Shown piece by piece: positions 30,557 through 42,778 of a stretch of DNA of 64,000 nucleotides. Below the pieces are notes generated by a model. It was not told the origin of the DNA, did not search any database, and saw only the letters and a program-made list of their open reading frames with translations. This stretch comes from Chamaecyparis obtusa (Eukaryota; Streptophyta; Pinopsida; Cupressales; Cupressaceae), in the NCBI GenBank assembly GCA_027943335.1, contig BSBK01003562.1, positions 567,501 through 631,500 on the forward strand, written 5' to 3'. Positions within the stretch are counted from its first letter, which is position 1, and each line of letters starts with the position of its first letter. A program made the position numbers and the translations under genes.

Positions 30557-31802
30557 ATTTTCTGATTATGCTTTTGATTTACTATTAAGAAGCTTTGGAG
30601 AACGTCGTAAGATGATTTGTGAAATTGTGGGAAATCAAAAGTGTATGAAAAAGATGTGAGAAAATGGTAATTTTCGCTTGATATCTTGAGTCTTTTATAA
30701 ATAGCTAGCTCCCTTATCGTTACTTTCCATATCTTGTGCCACACAAGTGAGAGATTTTTAAAAATATCCATTAAAGTTCTAACGTTAAGATTTAAATTAA
30801 ATGCACCTTATTAACGGCCTTAAGAAACCACTTTTACCTATTTGGAGTAGCTGTAATGGTAACTTAATTGACATAATGTATTTTTAATTTTCTGCTTCTC
30901 TCCATTCACCATTTTGTCAGAAAAATTACTTCGAAGGTAGAAACCCGACTATGGAGAATCTGGGGAGTGGTTTTTTGAAAATCCATAACTGACCTATTTC
31001 TTTAGCAATTTCTTTTAGATGTCAAAGCAGGCTATCTTCATCATAATAGATCATTCAATTCCCATGATTTCTTGTTCTTATTCCTTCATAAGTTGTTGCT
31101 TCTCAAAAATTGACCTTCTTAGGTGATTTTCTGATAAGAGAGAAGCTAAAAACTTATTCCCTAAAAAAGGTCTCTTACTCACTTTCTCATATTCTGAGAC
31201 CATTTTATCCATTGTAGGGGCTCAATCTCATTTCCTCAAAATCTAAATGCTTGGCTTTCAGGAATCTCTGATACACTTTCCACTATCCTTCAGAAAAAAA
31301 CTTCTGTAGGAAAAACTCTGGAAGCGTGGAAGTTCATTACAGCTTCTTTGCCAAGCTACTTTTCACCCAACTCTCTCTTAACCTAATAATCTCAATCTCT
31401 AGGCCTTGTTTATGCACTTGATGATTCCAATGTTCTCTTCCCAAAGAAAATTACCTTCATGGGTTGAAACCCACCGAGGAGAAGGTGATTTTCAATTTTC
31501 TAACAAAGGGGAAAAATGTCATTTTAGAGCTTCACATTCATATGAATACCATCGATCAGAACTAAAACAAAAATTGTCTTTATCGAATTAGGAACTATAA
31601 CTTACCCATTCCTAGGATGAAATTAAAAACCACCCTGACTTAAAGGCAGAAAGAAGGCATGAAGGGATTATTTGATAAAGACCACCTACCCTAGGGGGAT
31701 TCTAGACTTAGACTCCAATTTATTACCTCAAAATTCATGAATCAATATTACACAAGGTATTCACTTTTGTTTTAAAGGAGGAAGAACAAAAGTGGGGCAA
31801 CA
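30557..31802 (-). promoter_or_regulatory. Predicted U3/promoter part of element 1 5' LTR
   Basis: No gene is visible. A TATA box lies at 30691-30703 on the minus strand and is matched at 1993-2004. A short frame at 30771-30523, also present in the left LTR, is in a different frame from the main ORF and begins upstream of the TATA, so I do not count it as coding. Confidence 0.5.
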
Positions 31803-32640
31803 TGGTGCACCACCTCTACGTATAGTTGTCACACCTCTTCTCAGGAATCATGAAGTTGTGTATCCCGCTCCGCCAACCTAATCTCTAAGGATAATATCTA
31901 GGATCTTAGGTCCTTGATCTGGTGATGTAAGCAGTGTATCACATCCTAAGGATTCCAACTCAGTCCGTGATACCTCCTCAACCGCATCCTCCTCTCTAGC
32001 CACAGTTTCATCTCCACTACAACCTACCTCTACTCACACCTTACGATGTCTAACCTTGGCCCCTAAGTCAAAATTAGGTGTGTCTTGTGCCTCACCCATC
32101 AGAACATCCTAGTGTGCTCCTAACACCTCATCATCCACTATGGTGCTACCCATGGCACCTAGAGTCCTACCCTCACCCTTAGTATACTATCGCTGCAAAA
32201 TTGATGACCTCGCTAATGGTACTTCCCATGGTATAGGAGCAGGCCTAACATCTTCTACTGGTTGTGGGGGATCACCTACTTCTCTCTTTACTAGAGGTAT
32301 CGACTGTGCCATCGGGATCTATACCTCCCTCCTCCTCTACCCTCTCCCCCTAGGTGCACCTATCACATCATCCACCTCCTCCATGGTCAAAATCAGCTCC
32401 ATTAGGTTAAAAAATTGCCTAAATGGGTGCTCTACAAGATATTTTATATACACATCTATAACCCCAACATCTACTACATGTACTCTGTAGTCCCTATCCC
32501 AGCTTTGCAACCTACTATACTCCTACATACAAATGACATAGGATAGCTAGGGATCCCAACCCAATCCGATCTCTCTCACCTGCCATGCATAGGATGCAAA
32601 CTCCTAAGGCACATCCTGAATGAGTCCATACTACCTCCTA
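31803..32640 (-). pseudogene. Antisense PMD gene of element A, C-terminal part
   Basis: On the minus strand this continues the PMD gene from 48059. Near 32640 the PMD end motif reads YGLIQDVP, followed by a linker and near 31860 a coiled-coil-like stretch (EIRLAERDTQLHD) like the tail of the element 2 protein. There are several stops. It is separated from its first part by element 3 and bordered on the left by element 1. It lies on the strand opposite to element A's own genes. Confidence 0.65.
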
Positions 32641-33913
32641 TGTGTGTGAAAATTGTACCTAGCTGCAGACAAAATACTTCAATAAAACATTAGAGGTTAG
32701 CAAAATTGAAATATACAAATAATTCAAACTAAGCTAACCAGGTGATTTACTACCTTCTAGTAGGTGTGAGTATGATGTTCTCAGATTGAAATTGAGATCA
32801 GTGACAATGCAACACCTAAACGAAGGATTTGAATGCAAAAGAATGAGAAACTGTATGCATGCAGATTAATCTATATTTTTGGATTTTGTATGCAATTAGG
32901 ATGAAAAACTTGAATGATTCTAATCTAGAATGAATTGAAATGATATGTAGATTAGTCTAAGAATGATATGAATGAATGAATGCTATGATATGAAAACTAT
33001 GCAAAACTATGACCAACAATGAAAGATCTCACAAATCGCCTGTCGCAAGTTCTTAATCCTTCAATCACAAATTCGCCAGAGTAATTATGCAAATTTGAAG
33101 GTGGTTAATTGTGAAGAGCTGAGCCTTGATTTTATAGAAATCTAGGGTTTGAGGATGCATTGAGAAAAGACATAAATCACTCTTGATAAACTCAGGTTGA
33201 TTTTTTGAGTTAACAATAAATTAGAAACAGATCAACTCACAAAATCATGCAAGAACAACTTTTTAACTCAAATCAGAAGTTTAGATCAATTTTCAACTCA
33301 AAATAGATGTTGAGTTTCCAAAAGATAACAACTTGAATTGATTTTCTGATTTAAAGTTTAACTGCTCCTTCAAATGTGCATAGATAATTATGAATTAATT
33401 TAAAAATAAAGTGATTTATCTTCAACTTAACTGATTTTTGAAATAATTGATTTATGAGTTAATCAATTATTAAATCAAACTTTTATTCAAAACTATATTA
33501 TTAAATATTGACAATTGACATTAATTAATTAAATAAGAATTTAATCAATTAGTCTTAAGATTTTTTATTTATTTTTAAAATTAAATAATATAATTTAGGA
33601 ATAAATGTAATTAAATCTAATTAAATAATTAGGTGACAGAATTAAATCTGATTAATTAAATATTCAGAATATTCAATTAATCAAACTTTAAGATAAATAT
33701 GATTTATCACCAAATAATTATCAAATTAAAGATAATTAGGATAAAATAGGAATAGTCAAGGAATATCCCCCGATGTAGAATTAAGATAATATCAATTAGA
33801 GTTTTAATAATTTGATGTGCAGATGTGCCTTAGGTTAGGACTTTGATGTCGATTTTGTTCGATTTGATGATGTAGGGGGTTAATGAACTTATAGCCATTT
33901 TTGGGGTATTACA
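32641..33913 (-). repeat. Element 3 3' LTR
   Basis: This 1273-bp repeat starts TGTGTGTG and ends TATTACA on the plus strand. It matches 46784-48058. The TATA box on the minus strand (CTATAAAA) is at 33130-33137. The sequence is very AT-rich, with many AATTAA words in the U3. Confidence 0.95.
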
Positions 33914-33927
33914 TTTTGCCCCTCTTT
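33914..33927 (-). other. Polypurine tract of element 3
   Basis: AAAGAGGGGCAAAA on the element's strand sits directly before the 3' LTR. Confidence 0.85.
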
Positions 33928-36900
33928 GAATTACTGTGTGAAGTGCAGTGGTTCAAAGATTAGTTTGTGTTTGATAAAGATGTATGAAACTGATTTGAAA
34001 GATGAACCGATTCTGAGATAGAAATTGATTGAAAGATTGGAAAAAGATGATTCAAGTCCTGGTTGACCAAGAATCATGATGATGCCAACTATAGCAACGA
34101 TGAATTGATGATTATGAAAAAGTATCAAAACACATGATTCTGAACCTTATGATTACGAAGAAGTGAGTGACCTGATTCTAGACCTGATTGTCCAAAGGAA
34201 TCAAAATGGTATCACATCTGAACCCTTCAGTTACGAAGAACCAAGGAAATAACACTAATGAATTGATGGCTACAAAAAACTGATACAGTTTACAAGATTG
34301 ATTAGGATACTAGATTGATATGGATCTCGATGAACCTGATATGCCTCAAGCGATGTGCCCCAAACAATGAGGTCTTTTGATGAATCAGCAACTAGACATG
34401 GTTGTTGTCTTGATTACTGAGGAAAATATTTGATTGATAGAATTAGATTTATAAACTTGAATGATATGTAATACCATGCCCCCTTCAGGATGAAAATCAA
34501 AATCTGACAAGAAAAGTCAGCGTTAAATGGTTTAGAAGCATGTTAATTGATTTGAGAAGTGGTTATACACGTTCAAGAACATGTTCTGCATCATTTGGAG
34601 GTCTTGGAGACTAAGTTTGACTAGGTTTGACCATGAGTTGACCATGGTTGACCAAGTTGAAATTTGAATAGTTTGATGTTAGATAATCAGTTAAGTTGAA
34701 TTCTAGATTTCTATGATGATTGAAGGTTGATTATGCAAGCAGTCGACCATCCTGGGTCTAAAAATTTTAAATCATGATTTTGACATAGTAAACGATCTCA
34801 AATTTTGATTTTGATCCTGAAAATGGGTTCGGAACGTTGAAATTAGCCAAGGGTGCAATTTTCATGGAAAATAGAGCACTTTTGAAAATTAGGTCAAAAG
34901 CTATATAAGGGACAAAAGGGTCATTTTAAATTTATTATTCACATTTGACTTTTGAAACCTTTGTGGAGCCCTTTGAGCGAGAAAATGGTCAAGATTAAGG
35001 TACCTATGTCTTCACACTATTTTGAGCACAACCGGTGACATCAGAGACCTCCGTAGTATGGACATCCGGTAAGTGGACCTCTGACTTCTGATAGCTCACA
35101 TGAGCTCATTCTTTTGTACCTTGTGCCAATAATGCACCCTTGACTATTTCGAGTTATATGATATATATGAGATCAAGATTTTGGTTATGACTTCATTTGT
35201 ACTTGTCATGTTTTGATTTATGATGATATCATGTGATGTAAATGCTATGAGTAGTGTAGAATGTATGTATGGATTTATGCAATGCAATGATTTCTTTCAA
35301 ATGTATGGATTTATGCAAATGTAACTGATTATGGAAAATGTATGGAACTATATGATTTTGATTATGCTATGCAATGTTAAATGCATATGGATGTAATATA
35401 ATAGATGGAATGATCATGAAATGCTATGATACACATGATATGTTTTGCAGGTATTGACAAAGACAAGTACTCAGTCTTATGTCAAAAAAGGATGTTCAAC
35501 CTAGGATGGTGACTGCTTGCGGTTTTGTGAGGAAACCTTCGTGTTAGATTTAACTCTTCATGTCAAGTTTAAGTTTAGGTTTGAAGAATCATTTAAACAT
35601 TTTGAGTATATTCAATAATTTGTGAGATCATGTAATCATGCAAAGTGCAAAATGACATGCAGAATGAAATGCAAACCTAAGACCTAGGACCTAGTCATTG
35701 ATCATGTGTAGATTTGTTTTCATCATTGAACTTTTAGTAGGTAACCGAATAAATCAATACAATTCCCACTAGTTAGGAAACTATAGACATATGAATATTG
35801 ATTTGTATGCACAAGAATCAATACAACACCCACTGGCGAGACAACCATGGACATATGAATATATATTTTATCTTCAGAATGTCAGATTAGATATAAGCAC
35901 CAAGGCACAGATGCCAAGATGACTTGAATATCATAGCTATTTTGATATAGCAATTTGTATAAGCATCAAAACATAGACGTCATGATGACCTGAATATGCC
36001 TTGTGGTACAAATACATCAAGAAGTTAAGAGATCATTCTAAGTCTAGTGTGAATTACCTGTAGTGACCCTTTATCATTCACATCCTTAGGTAAGATCGTG
36101 TTTCACAGTAGGAGTAAGAATTCACTCAAAAAGACAATAGTTAGATCAAACTTCCTTGAATTTTCTAGGTATCAATGGTCGAGGTACACATGGCCATCTA
36201 ATACGAGATGAAGGCTCTTATAGACGGACACCATTTCAATCTAGAATTTCCAAAGTTGTTAGATTTTCACATATAAGCAAAAGATAAAGAAAAGATTATG
36301 CCCCCCAGTCATCACTTTCTAAATCTTGTAAAGGACATCATCAAAGAGCTCAAAGGGACATAATATGCAAAAACCTCAATGTGAATCAGTAAGCATACAA
36401 AGAGATAAAATCATGTAAATTATAGATTTTTTTCAATTTGTGTTGATGTTTGATTGCGTTGTTGTAGATGCAAAATCCTTTCTAGAGAGGAGACTGACTG
36501 ACTGACTCGGATGAAGCTTCAAAGGACTCTGACTAGATATGACATGTCTAAGATACACTAGATGCCATAGGATATGATTGTGATTGCCCCCAAGTTTGAA
36601 ACATTCATAGGATGCAGATGCTTGAGTTGATTGGTGTACAAATGGACTTTATTGAAAACAGGAATGAAAAAACAAACCAAACTGAAAATTGGGAAACACC
36701 AAGATTATGCTGATAGATGTAGCATTTTGAAACAAGTGATGCCCCTTTGTTGGGTTTTCACCATCTTGGCAGAGATTCTATTTTTGCTACCAAGGTGTCT
36801 GTTTCTAGGTTTTCACCAAGGCACTTTTTCTTTTTCTCATTTTTTTGTATTTTTCATTTTTTCAATTTTTTTGTACTTTTGATATTTTTTATTTTTTTGT

Positions 36901-37010
36901 GATACATCAAGGTGTCTATTTGCTATGTTTTCACCAGGATGATCATTTTTTCAGGACTTTTTCAATTTTTATAATTTTTTCAGGATATTTTTGAATACTG
37001 AATGCCTTAG
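33928..37010 (+). promoter_or_regulatory. Antisense promoter region of element 3 with lost PMD gene
   Basis: The antisense promoter block is conserved at 34761-34950, with TATATAAG at 34902-34909. A splice donor CCG|GTAAGTGG stands at 35069, matching the position in the other elements. An acceptor-like TGTTTTGCAG lies near 35441-35450. No PMD coding sequence or palindrome cluster lies between or after them, so the gene has been deleted and only its 5' end remains. The part from 36740 to 36990 is the T-rich spacer with three GTTTTCACC motifs. No gene is visible in the rest. Confidence 0.65.
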
Positions 37011-37012
37011 GT

Positions 37013-38150
37013 GTAGAATTTCTTCAGATGGAGAATGTTGATCGGTTCTCGGAGTTGTTCTCCTTCATTCATTGAGAGTTGATAGACTCTAGAGCCAAAA
37101 GTAGTAGTGATAACAAAGGGACCCATCTAGTTGGGTTCAAACTTCCCCTTGCGTTCTCTATGTGATTGATTTTTAGGATTCTCTCTCAAGACTAGATCGC
37201 CAACCTGAAATTCTCTATGTCTAACTTTCTTGTTGTAGCCTCTAGACATTCTTTTCTAATATACTCTGAGATGATCATACGCTGCTTATCTGCACTCATC
37301 TAGTAGTTCAAGTTCTTGCAACCTAAACACTTTGTAGTCATCATTAGTTACTAGACCATGCATTCTGATTCTTAGTGATGGGATTTCAACCTCAATAGGT
37401 AGTACCGCTTCAAACCCATAAACTAAAGAAAATGGTGTAGCCCTAGTGGGTGTTATGATACTTGTTCTATAGGCCCAGAGAGCTAGATTGATCATGAGAT
37501 GCCAGTCTCTTCCTATTTTATTAACTGTATGGTGTATAATTTTTAACTGATTCTTATTTGAAGCCTCTTCTTGTCCACTCCCTTGAGGATAGTAGATTGA
37601 TGGCCAATGTTGTGTAATCTTAAATTTAGCACATAAATCATCTAAGTCTATGTTCTTGAATTGACCACCATTATCTGTGACTATAGAATGTGGAATACCA
37701 TACCGACATATGATGTAGTTCAAAATGAACATAGAAATTTGTTTGTCGGTTACTTGTATCAAAGGGATTGCTTCTACCCATTTTGTGAAATAGTTTGTAG
37801 CTGTAATGATATGGGTATAATGAGGATGTATGGATCTTATAAGATCAAATTCCCATTGGTGAAAAGGCCATTGTTTAGTAAAGGGAATTAGATCTCTCCC
37901 TAGTGCATGAATTAAGTTACCATGTACTTGACACTTTTGACAATTCTTAGCAAACTTGATAGCCTCTTTTTCCATTTCAGGCCAATAGTACCCAGCCCTA
38001 ATAAGTTTTTGAGCTAGTGTTAAACCATTGGAATGTGATCCACAAATACCATCGTGGACTTCCTCTAATGCATGTTGAGACTCTTCCCATTCTAAACATC
38101 TAAGGAGTGTACCATCTAGACCTCATTTGTATAGATCATTACCAATGATG
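37013..38150 (-). pseudogene. Element 3 integrase
   Basis: The open stretch 37975-37286 (229 codons) holds the zinc-binding end CQKCQVHGN, core Asp residues in WEFDLIRSIHP and VTDNGGQFKN, and the Glu in GSGQEEASNK, where GNGQAE has become GSGQEE. The C-terminal domain follows with stops (GKFEPN*MGPFVI) and ends HLKKFYT near 37013. The N-terminal part up to 38150 is broken by a stop near 38125. It is homologous throughout to the element 2 integrase. Confidence 0.85.
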
Positions 38151-38179
38151 ACATACCAAGATGCATTTTGGATAAGGTA

Positions 38180-40135
38180 TCATTTCTCATGGCGGTTGAA
38201 GGAATTGAGAATGATTTGGTCTTGGAGGTAAGAGAAAAGGTTTTTGTATCTGGATGAATCATGACCAACAATAGTGTAGATCATGTGGGTATAAGGGGAA
38301 TCATATGCAAAATAAGATAGTGCTTCCACCAGGAACTCATAGCATAGCTCATGCTCCGGCTGTTGTAGTAAATTAGATAGAGTTGCCATAGCATCAGCAA
38401 CCTTGTTCTCTATTCTAGGAATTTTCTCAAATGTGATAGATATGAAGTATTTCTTTAGATCATCTACCATTCTCTTGTATGGGATCAAATTTCCATCTTT
38501 CATTTGGTACACATCATTGACTTGGTGTATTACAAGTTGTGAGTCTCCATGAATGTGTAGTTCTGTCACTCTCCACTCAATTGCTATTTTCATGCCATTA
38601 AGAAGAGCTTCATATTCAAAAATATTTTTTGTGCAAGGAAACTTGATTTTGAATGCTTTAAGGATTGAGTATCCTTGAGGAGTGATGAACAATATGCCTT
38701 CTCTAGATCCATTCTGTGTAGAGGAGCCATCAAAGAATAACTTCCATGCTCTAGAATAAAGATTCATGATAGAGGAATCTAGGAATTCCGTTTGCATTAG
38801 TGTATCATCAAAAAAAGGTGCATCAGATAGTTGATCAGCAATAACTTGGCTCTTGATAGCTTTTCTTTCAACATATTCAATGTCAAATTCACTTAATAGC
38901 ATCACCCATTTAGCTAATCTACTTGTGAGGGAAAATTTTCTCAGTAGGTACTTTAGTGGATAATTCTTAACTACCAAATGTGTGGTATGAGCTAACATGT
39001 AGTGTCTCAATTTCTGTGATGCAAAGATCATAGCTAGACAAGTTTTCTCAATCATTGAATAGTTCTTCTCATATGCTACCAATGTTCTACTAATATAGTA
39101 TATAGCTCTTTCCTTCTTGTTCTCATCATGTTGTGCTAGTAATGCCCCCAGTGATGTATCTGTGGTGGAGACATATAAGATCAATGGCTTCCCTTGTATA
39201 GGAGGCATCAAAATAGGAGGATTTGATAGATATTTCTTGATATGATTAAAGTTCTTTTCGCATTCCTTCTTCCATGCAAAGGTCACACCTTTATGTAATG
39301 TTTTTGTAAAAGGTTGTGATGTATCTACTAGCTGAGATATGAAGCATCTAATAGATTGTACTCTCCCTTGCAATGTTCTCATTTGACTGATGTTCTTGGG
39401 AGGTTTCATCTCCATGATAGCTTTAAATTTAGCTGGATCTACTTAAATTCCTTTCTTTGAAACAATGTAGCCTAAGAGCTTTCCAGAAGTGACACTAAAA
39501 GCACACTTCTTAGGGTTCAGTCTGAGACAAAACTTCTCCATTTGATCTAGTATTTTTCTCAAATCATTTAGATGTTTAGATGTTATCATAGATTTTTCTA
39601 AAGTATCATCAACATAATCCTCCATAGTTTGATGCATCATGTCATGAAAGATAGATGTCATAGATCTTTGATATGTAGCACCTGCATTCTTCAAACCAAA
39701 TGGCATGACATTCCAACATAAGGTTCCCCACACACATGTGAATGTAGTTTTATCTTGATCCTCTAGAGAAATTTTGATTTGATTATATCTAGAAAAACCA
39801 TCCATTAAAGAATACATCTCGAAGCCCGCAGTCATGTCCACTATCATATTAATGTTAGGTAGTGGAAAATCATCCTTAGGGCATGCTTTGTTTACATCTC
39901 TAAAATTTGTGCATACTCTTATAGACTTGTCTAGTTTTGATACAGGTATAATATTTGAGATCCTTTCAGCATAATCAATAACATGAATGAATCCAAATTT
40001 TATTAGTTTCTCTAATTCAGCTTTGACCAAGAGTGCAACATGTGGATGCATCTTTCTCAATTTTTTCTTAACAAGTTTGACCCCTGGAGCTATAGATAAA
40101 TGGTGCATTATAAGATCAAGATCCAACCCTGGCAT
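38180..40135 (-). pseudogene. pol: Element 3 reverse transcriptase, gypsy RNase H and aRNH
   Basis: Two open stretches in one frame, 40135-39443 and 39415-38180, are separated by one stop. RT has PFGLKNAGATYQ and the catalytic DYVDD (near 39612). The gypsy RNase H shows STTDTSLGALLAQ. The aRNH shows FFDGSSTQNGS, FEYEALLNGM, GDSQLV and ENKVADAMA, so all four acidic residues remain. It continues in frame into the integrase. Order and sequence match element 2. Confidence 0.9.
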
Positions 40136-40243
40136 ATCTGAATATTTCCATGAAAATTTGATCTTCTTTTCTATTAGGAATGTGGTAAATTTTTTCTTTT
40201 CTTCTTCTTATAAGGATTGTGCTACATGGATCAACTATATTTC

Positions 40244-41530
40244 TTATGTTGTTCCCAAGTTGATAAATTGAGTGAGCTCAATTAGAACCGGAGCTCTATC
40301 ATGTAAATGACTTAGAAGGACATCAAATACCTCATCCTTAGGCACCTTAGAGAGGTTTTCACCTTTAGATACATCTTTTATTTTTACTTTTGTAGGTTCT
40401 GAGACTAGCACAAAGTGGTTTTCACCCTCAGAACTCCTTTTCTTTTTATTTTTATTCTTATTCTTTTGACTAAGATACTTGATGTCCAACTCCATCATGA
40501 TAATGCTCGGTTCACTGATGGAAGTCATCATAGGATCAACTACATTGAGGTAGCAAGCAAGGGCATAGTCATTTGGAAAGGTATAGATACCTTGGCTCGG
40601 ATTCATGGAGGTTTGGTCAAGAAGTTCAGGATGTTGGATAGTCAAAGTGGTGAAAGATTGGGAAATAGTGTTTACGGATATGGATCTATCATCATTAGTC
40701 CTAACTTATCTCTCGAGTTTGAAGGTGATATTACAACTCAAAATGTTCAATTTGTGAATAGGCTCAATGTCATTGTGGGAATCCATTTCAGCCATAGGTG
40801 GATCAGACTCGTTAAGTTCATCATTTTTCTCTAGACTCACGTTGGGTTTAGGTGCATATTGGTGAATAAAATTAATATATTTTTCTTTGATAAGCTCATC
40901 TTCCTCTGGAATGGCTCCCCATTCATAATCATTTGATTCCTCATCTATGCCTCTAGGAAATTTGAGAATGTGTTTAAAGTTAGGATGGATACCCCAAGAA
41001 GGGTTACCCTTAGATTCTGATTTGAATTCATACTCGTGAGAATCTATCTTAGAATAGATGCCACCTTCTTCTTTGAATGATAAATTTCTTTCAAGATCAA
41101 CTGGTTCTTGTGGTGCAATTGTCTCTTGTTCCATAGTAGGTTCTTGTGTGTCTACTACATTGATTCTTTTAATTGGATCATCCTCCGCTTCAAGAGGGTC
41201 TTTTATTTCTTTAGGAAAATGATCATAAGGAATGAGCTCGTCAGTGGTGTCTAAATCATCACTATCAGATTGTTGTTTTGTTTCCTCTATTGGTTCAATC
41301 TGTTCTAAGACATGTGGGGAGTTCTTGCTAAGATAGAAAGGCTTCTTATATCCTAGGCCTATTTTATTCTTGTTTGTTTGGCCATGATGATCAAGAGGTG
41401 ATAGAAGACCCTTACCTTGTAGTCCTAGAGGTCCATTTCCACTATATCCCATTTTTGTGATCAATTTGTCTCCTGGTCCATATGACTTTTGAGGAATTTT
41501 TCTTGAAGTGGAGTCACATTTATAGACTGA
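40244..41530 (-). pseudogene. Element 3 G-patch segment between protease and RT
   Basis: The frame 41464-40706 begins with a clear G-patch-like motif (ITKMGYSGNGPLGLQGKGL ... KIGLGY). An acidic linker rich in Glu, Asp and Pro follows, and 40645-40244 continues it in the same frame to the RT. The domain order matches elements 2 and 4. Confidence 0.7.
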
Positions 41531-41812
41531 TTGGGATTAAGACTCATCCTTGTATAACCATGCAAGCACAACTTCTTCTTCCTCAAACTCTTGTTTAGAT
41601 ACTTGCTCTGTGACAAAACTTCCATTGAATATGACCTAGGATTCTTTAGTTGTGGGTTTTAGTTTGTCAGAAGGTTGTCCATAAGATTTAGGGGACAAAG
41701 GGAGAGATGTGAGAGATAAAATAGGTTCCATTGTGTATTCTCCCATACCATTGTCTTTAATTTTGACTTCTTTAGTAAGTTCTTCTATCTTGGAAGTTGA
41801 TGCAATGTCTAT

Positions 41813-42660
41813 CTACTTAGTGGGAGATTCTCTATTATTAGGAACATGTTTATTAGCACTTTCCTTCAATGTATTGCAAGTTGTAGATAAATCAGCTGGA
41901 ATTGTCACCTCTACTCCTTCATAAGAAAATTTCACACATTGATGATATGTGAAAGGAATAGCTCTCATTTCATGTATCCAGGGTCTCCCTAGAAGGATGT
42001 TGTAAGCCAAAGGTAGATCAAGAACTTGACATATGGTGTCTCTGATAACAGGTCCTGTTCTGATAGGTAAGACAATAGTTCCTTTGGAAGATCTTTCTTA
42101 TTCATCATATGCTTTGATAGTTATCTTCTTCTTAGGATCAATGGTATCTTCAGAGGATCCCAATTGCATGATCAAGCTGTAAGAACAAATGTTTAGGCCA
42201 ACGCCCCCATCTATGAACACTATTGACACAATGGTTTTGGATCAAGACTTCAATGTGCAAGGGCTGGTTATGCGGATGACTCAAGAAATTATCATCTTCC
42301 TATGAAAAGGAGATATACTGTGGAGACGTTAGATGACCAACCATAGTCTGGAATCTATCTAAATCAAGGTTGCTAGGAACATTGGATCCGAGTAGGGCTT
42401 TGTTTAGAATGGCTCTATGAGCTAGGGATATCTGAAGCAACTCAAACATGGAGATTTTTGCATTTGTATGCTGGAGTTGTTGGACAATACTGTATGATGT
42501 TGGCCTCGTGTCTTTAGGATTTGATGATTTAGAGGAAGCCTTCTATTTAGAAGCATATGAGAGATTGAAAGGCATCTTAGGGACATTTCATGATCTGGGA
42601 TTTGTCCTTGCAGATGCACCTGAGCTTGTGATCAAGTAACTGCATTTGCTGATTGATTTT
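41813..42660 (-). pseudogene. Element 3 aspartic protease
   Basis: The active site VFIDGGVGLNIC lies at about 42225-42190 and the second block LAYNILLGRPWIHEM at 42010-41960. A frameshift just before the active site and a stop near 42097 break the frame. The upstream helix FELLQISLAHRAILNKAL matches elements 2 and 4. Confidence 0.8.
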
Positions 42661-42778
42661 CTCTATCTTTTCTTACAATTGTGATGACATTTTAACACCC
42701 AGATAGGCATGGTTCAACCATATTGATGACAACATTATTTCCAGAGTAAGCATAATTGACTTTAGCACCCACATTAGG

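Larger units (their letters stand above)
1..31802 (-). mobile_element. Element 1: giant-LTR Ty3/gypsy (Tat-type) retrotransposon, degenerate, interrupted by element 2
   Basis: The coding order on the minus strand is gag, protease, aRNH, RT, gRNH, integrase. Positions 1-3108 and about 28567-31802 are homologous direct copies. Both end at GGGGCAACA on the plus strand, so they are the two LTRs; the left one runs off the window. A primer-binding-site-like sequence at 26481-26497 fixes the inner edge of the right LTR at about 26504, which gives an LTR of about 5.3 kb. Over the first 115 aligned bases I count about a dozen differences, so this is the oldest complete insertion of the nest. The left LTR also lacks about 120 bp present in the right one (near 760 against 29300-29440). 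Element 2 splits the gag at 8231/25466. I see no clear polypurine tract next to 3108. The giant LTRs resemble the Ogre class of the Tat clade. Confidence 0.85.
26504..31802 (-). repeat. Element 1 5' LTR, about 5.3 kb, complete
   Basis: On the element's strand it starts TGTTGCCCCAC at 31802 and ends ACCAGCA at 26504, just before the primer binding site. Only its outer 3.2 kb has a partner in the window (1-3108). A TATA box (TATTTATAAAAGA, 30691-30703) is conserved in both copies. It would place the RNA start near 30660, leaving a U3 of about 1.1 kb and more than 4 kb of R-U5 that contains a long reading frame. Confidence 0.85.

Noticed and set aside
33500..33720. AT-rich LTR segment as a replication origin or matrix-attachment region
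   Set aside because: High AT content is shared by the whole LTR family; there is no specific signal.
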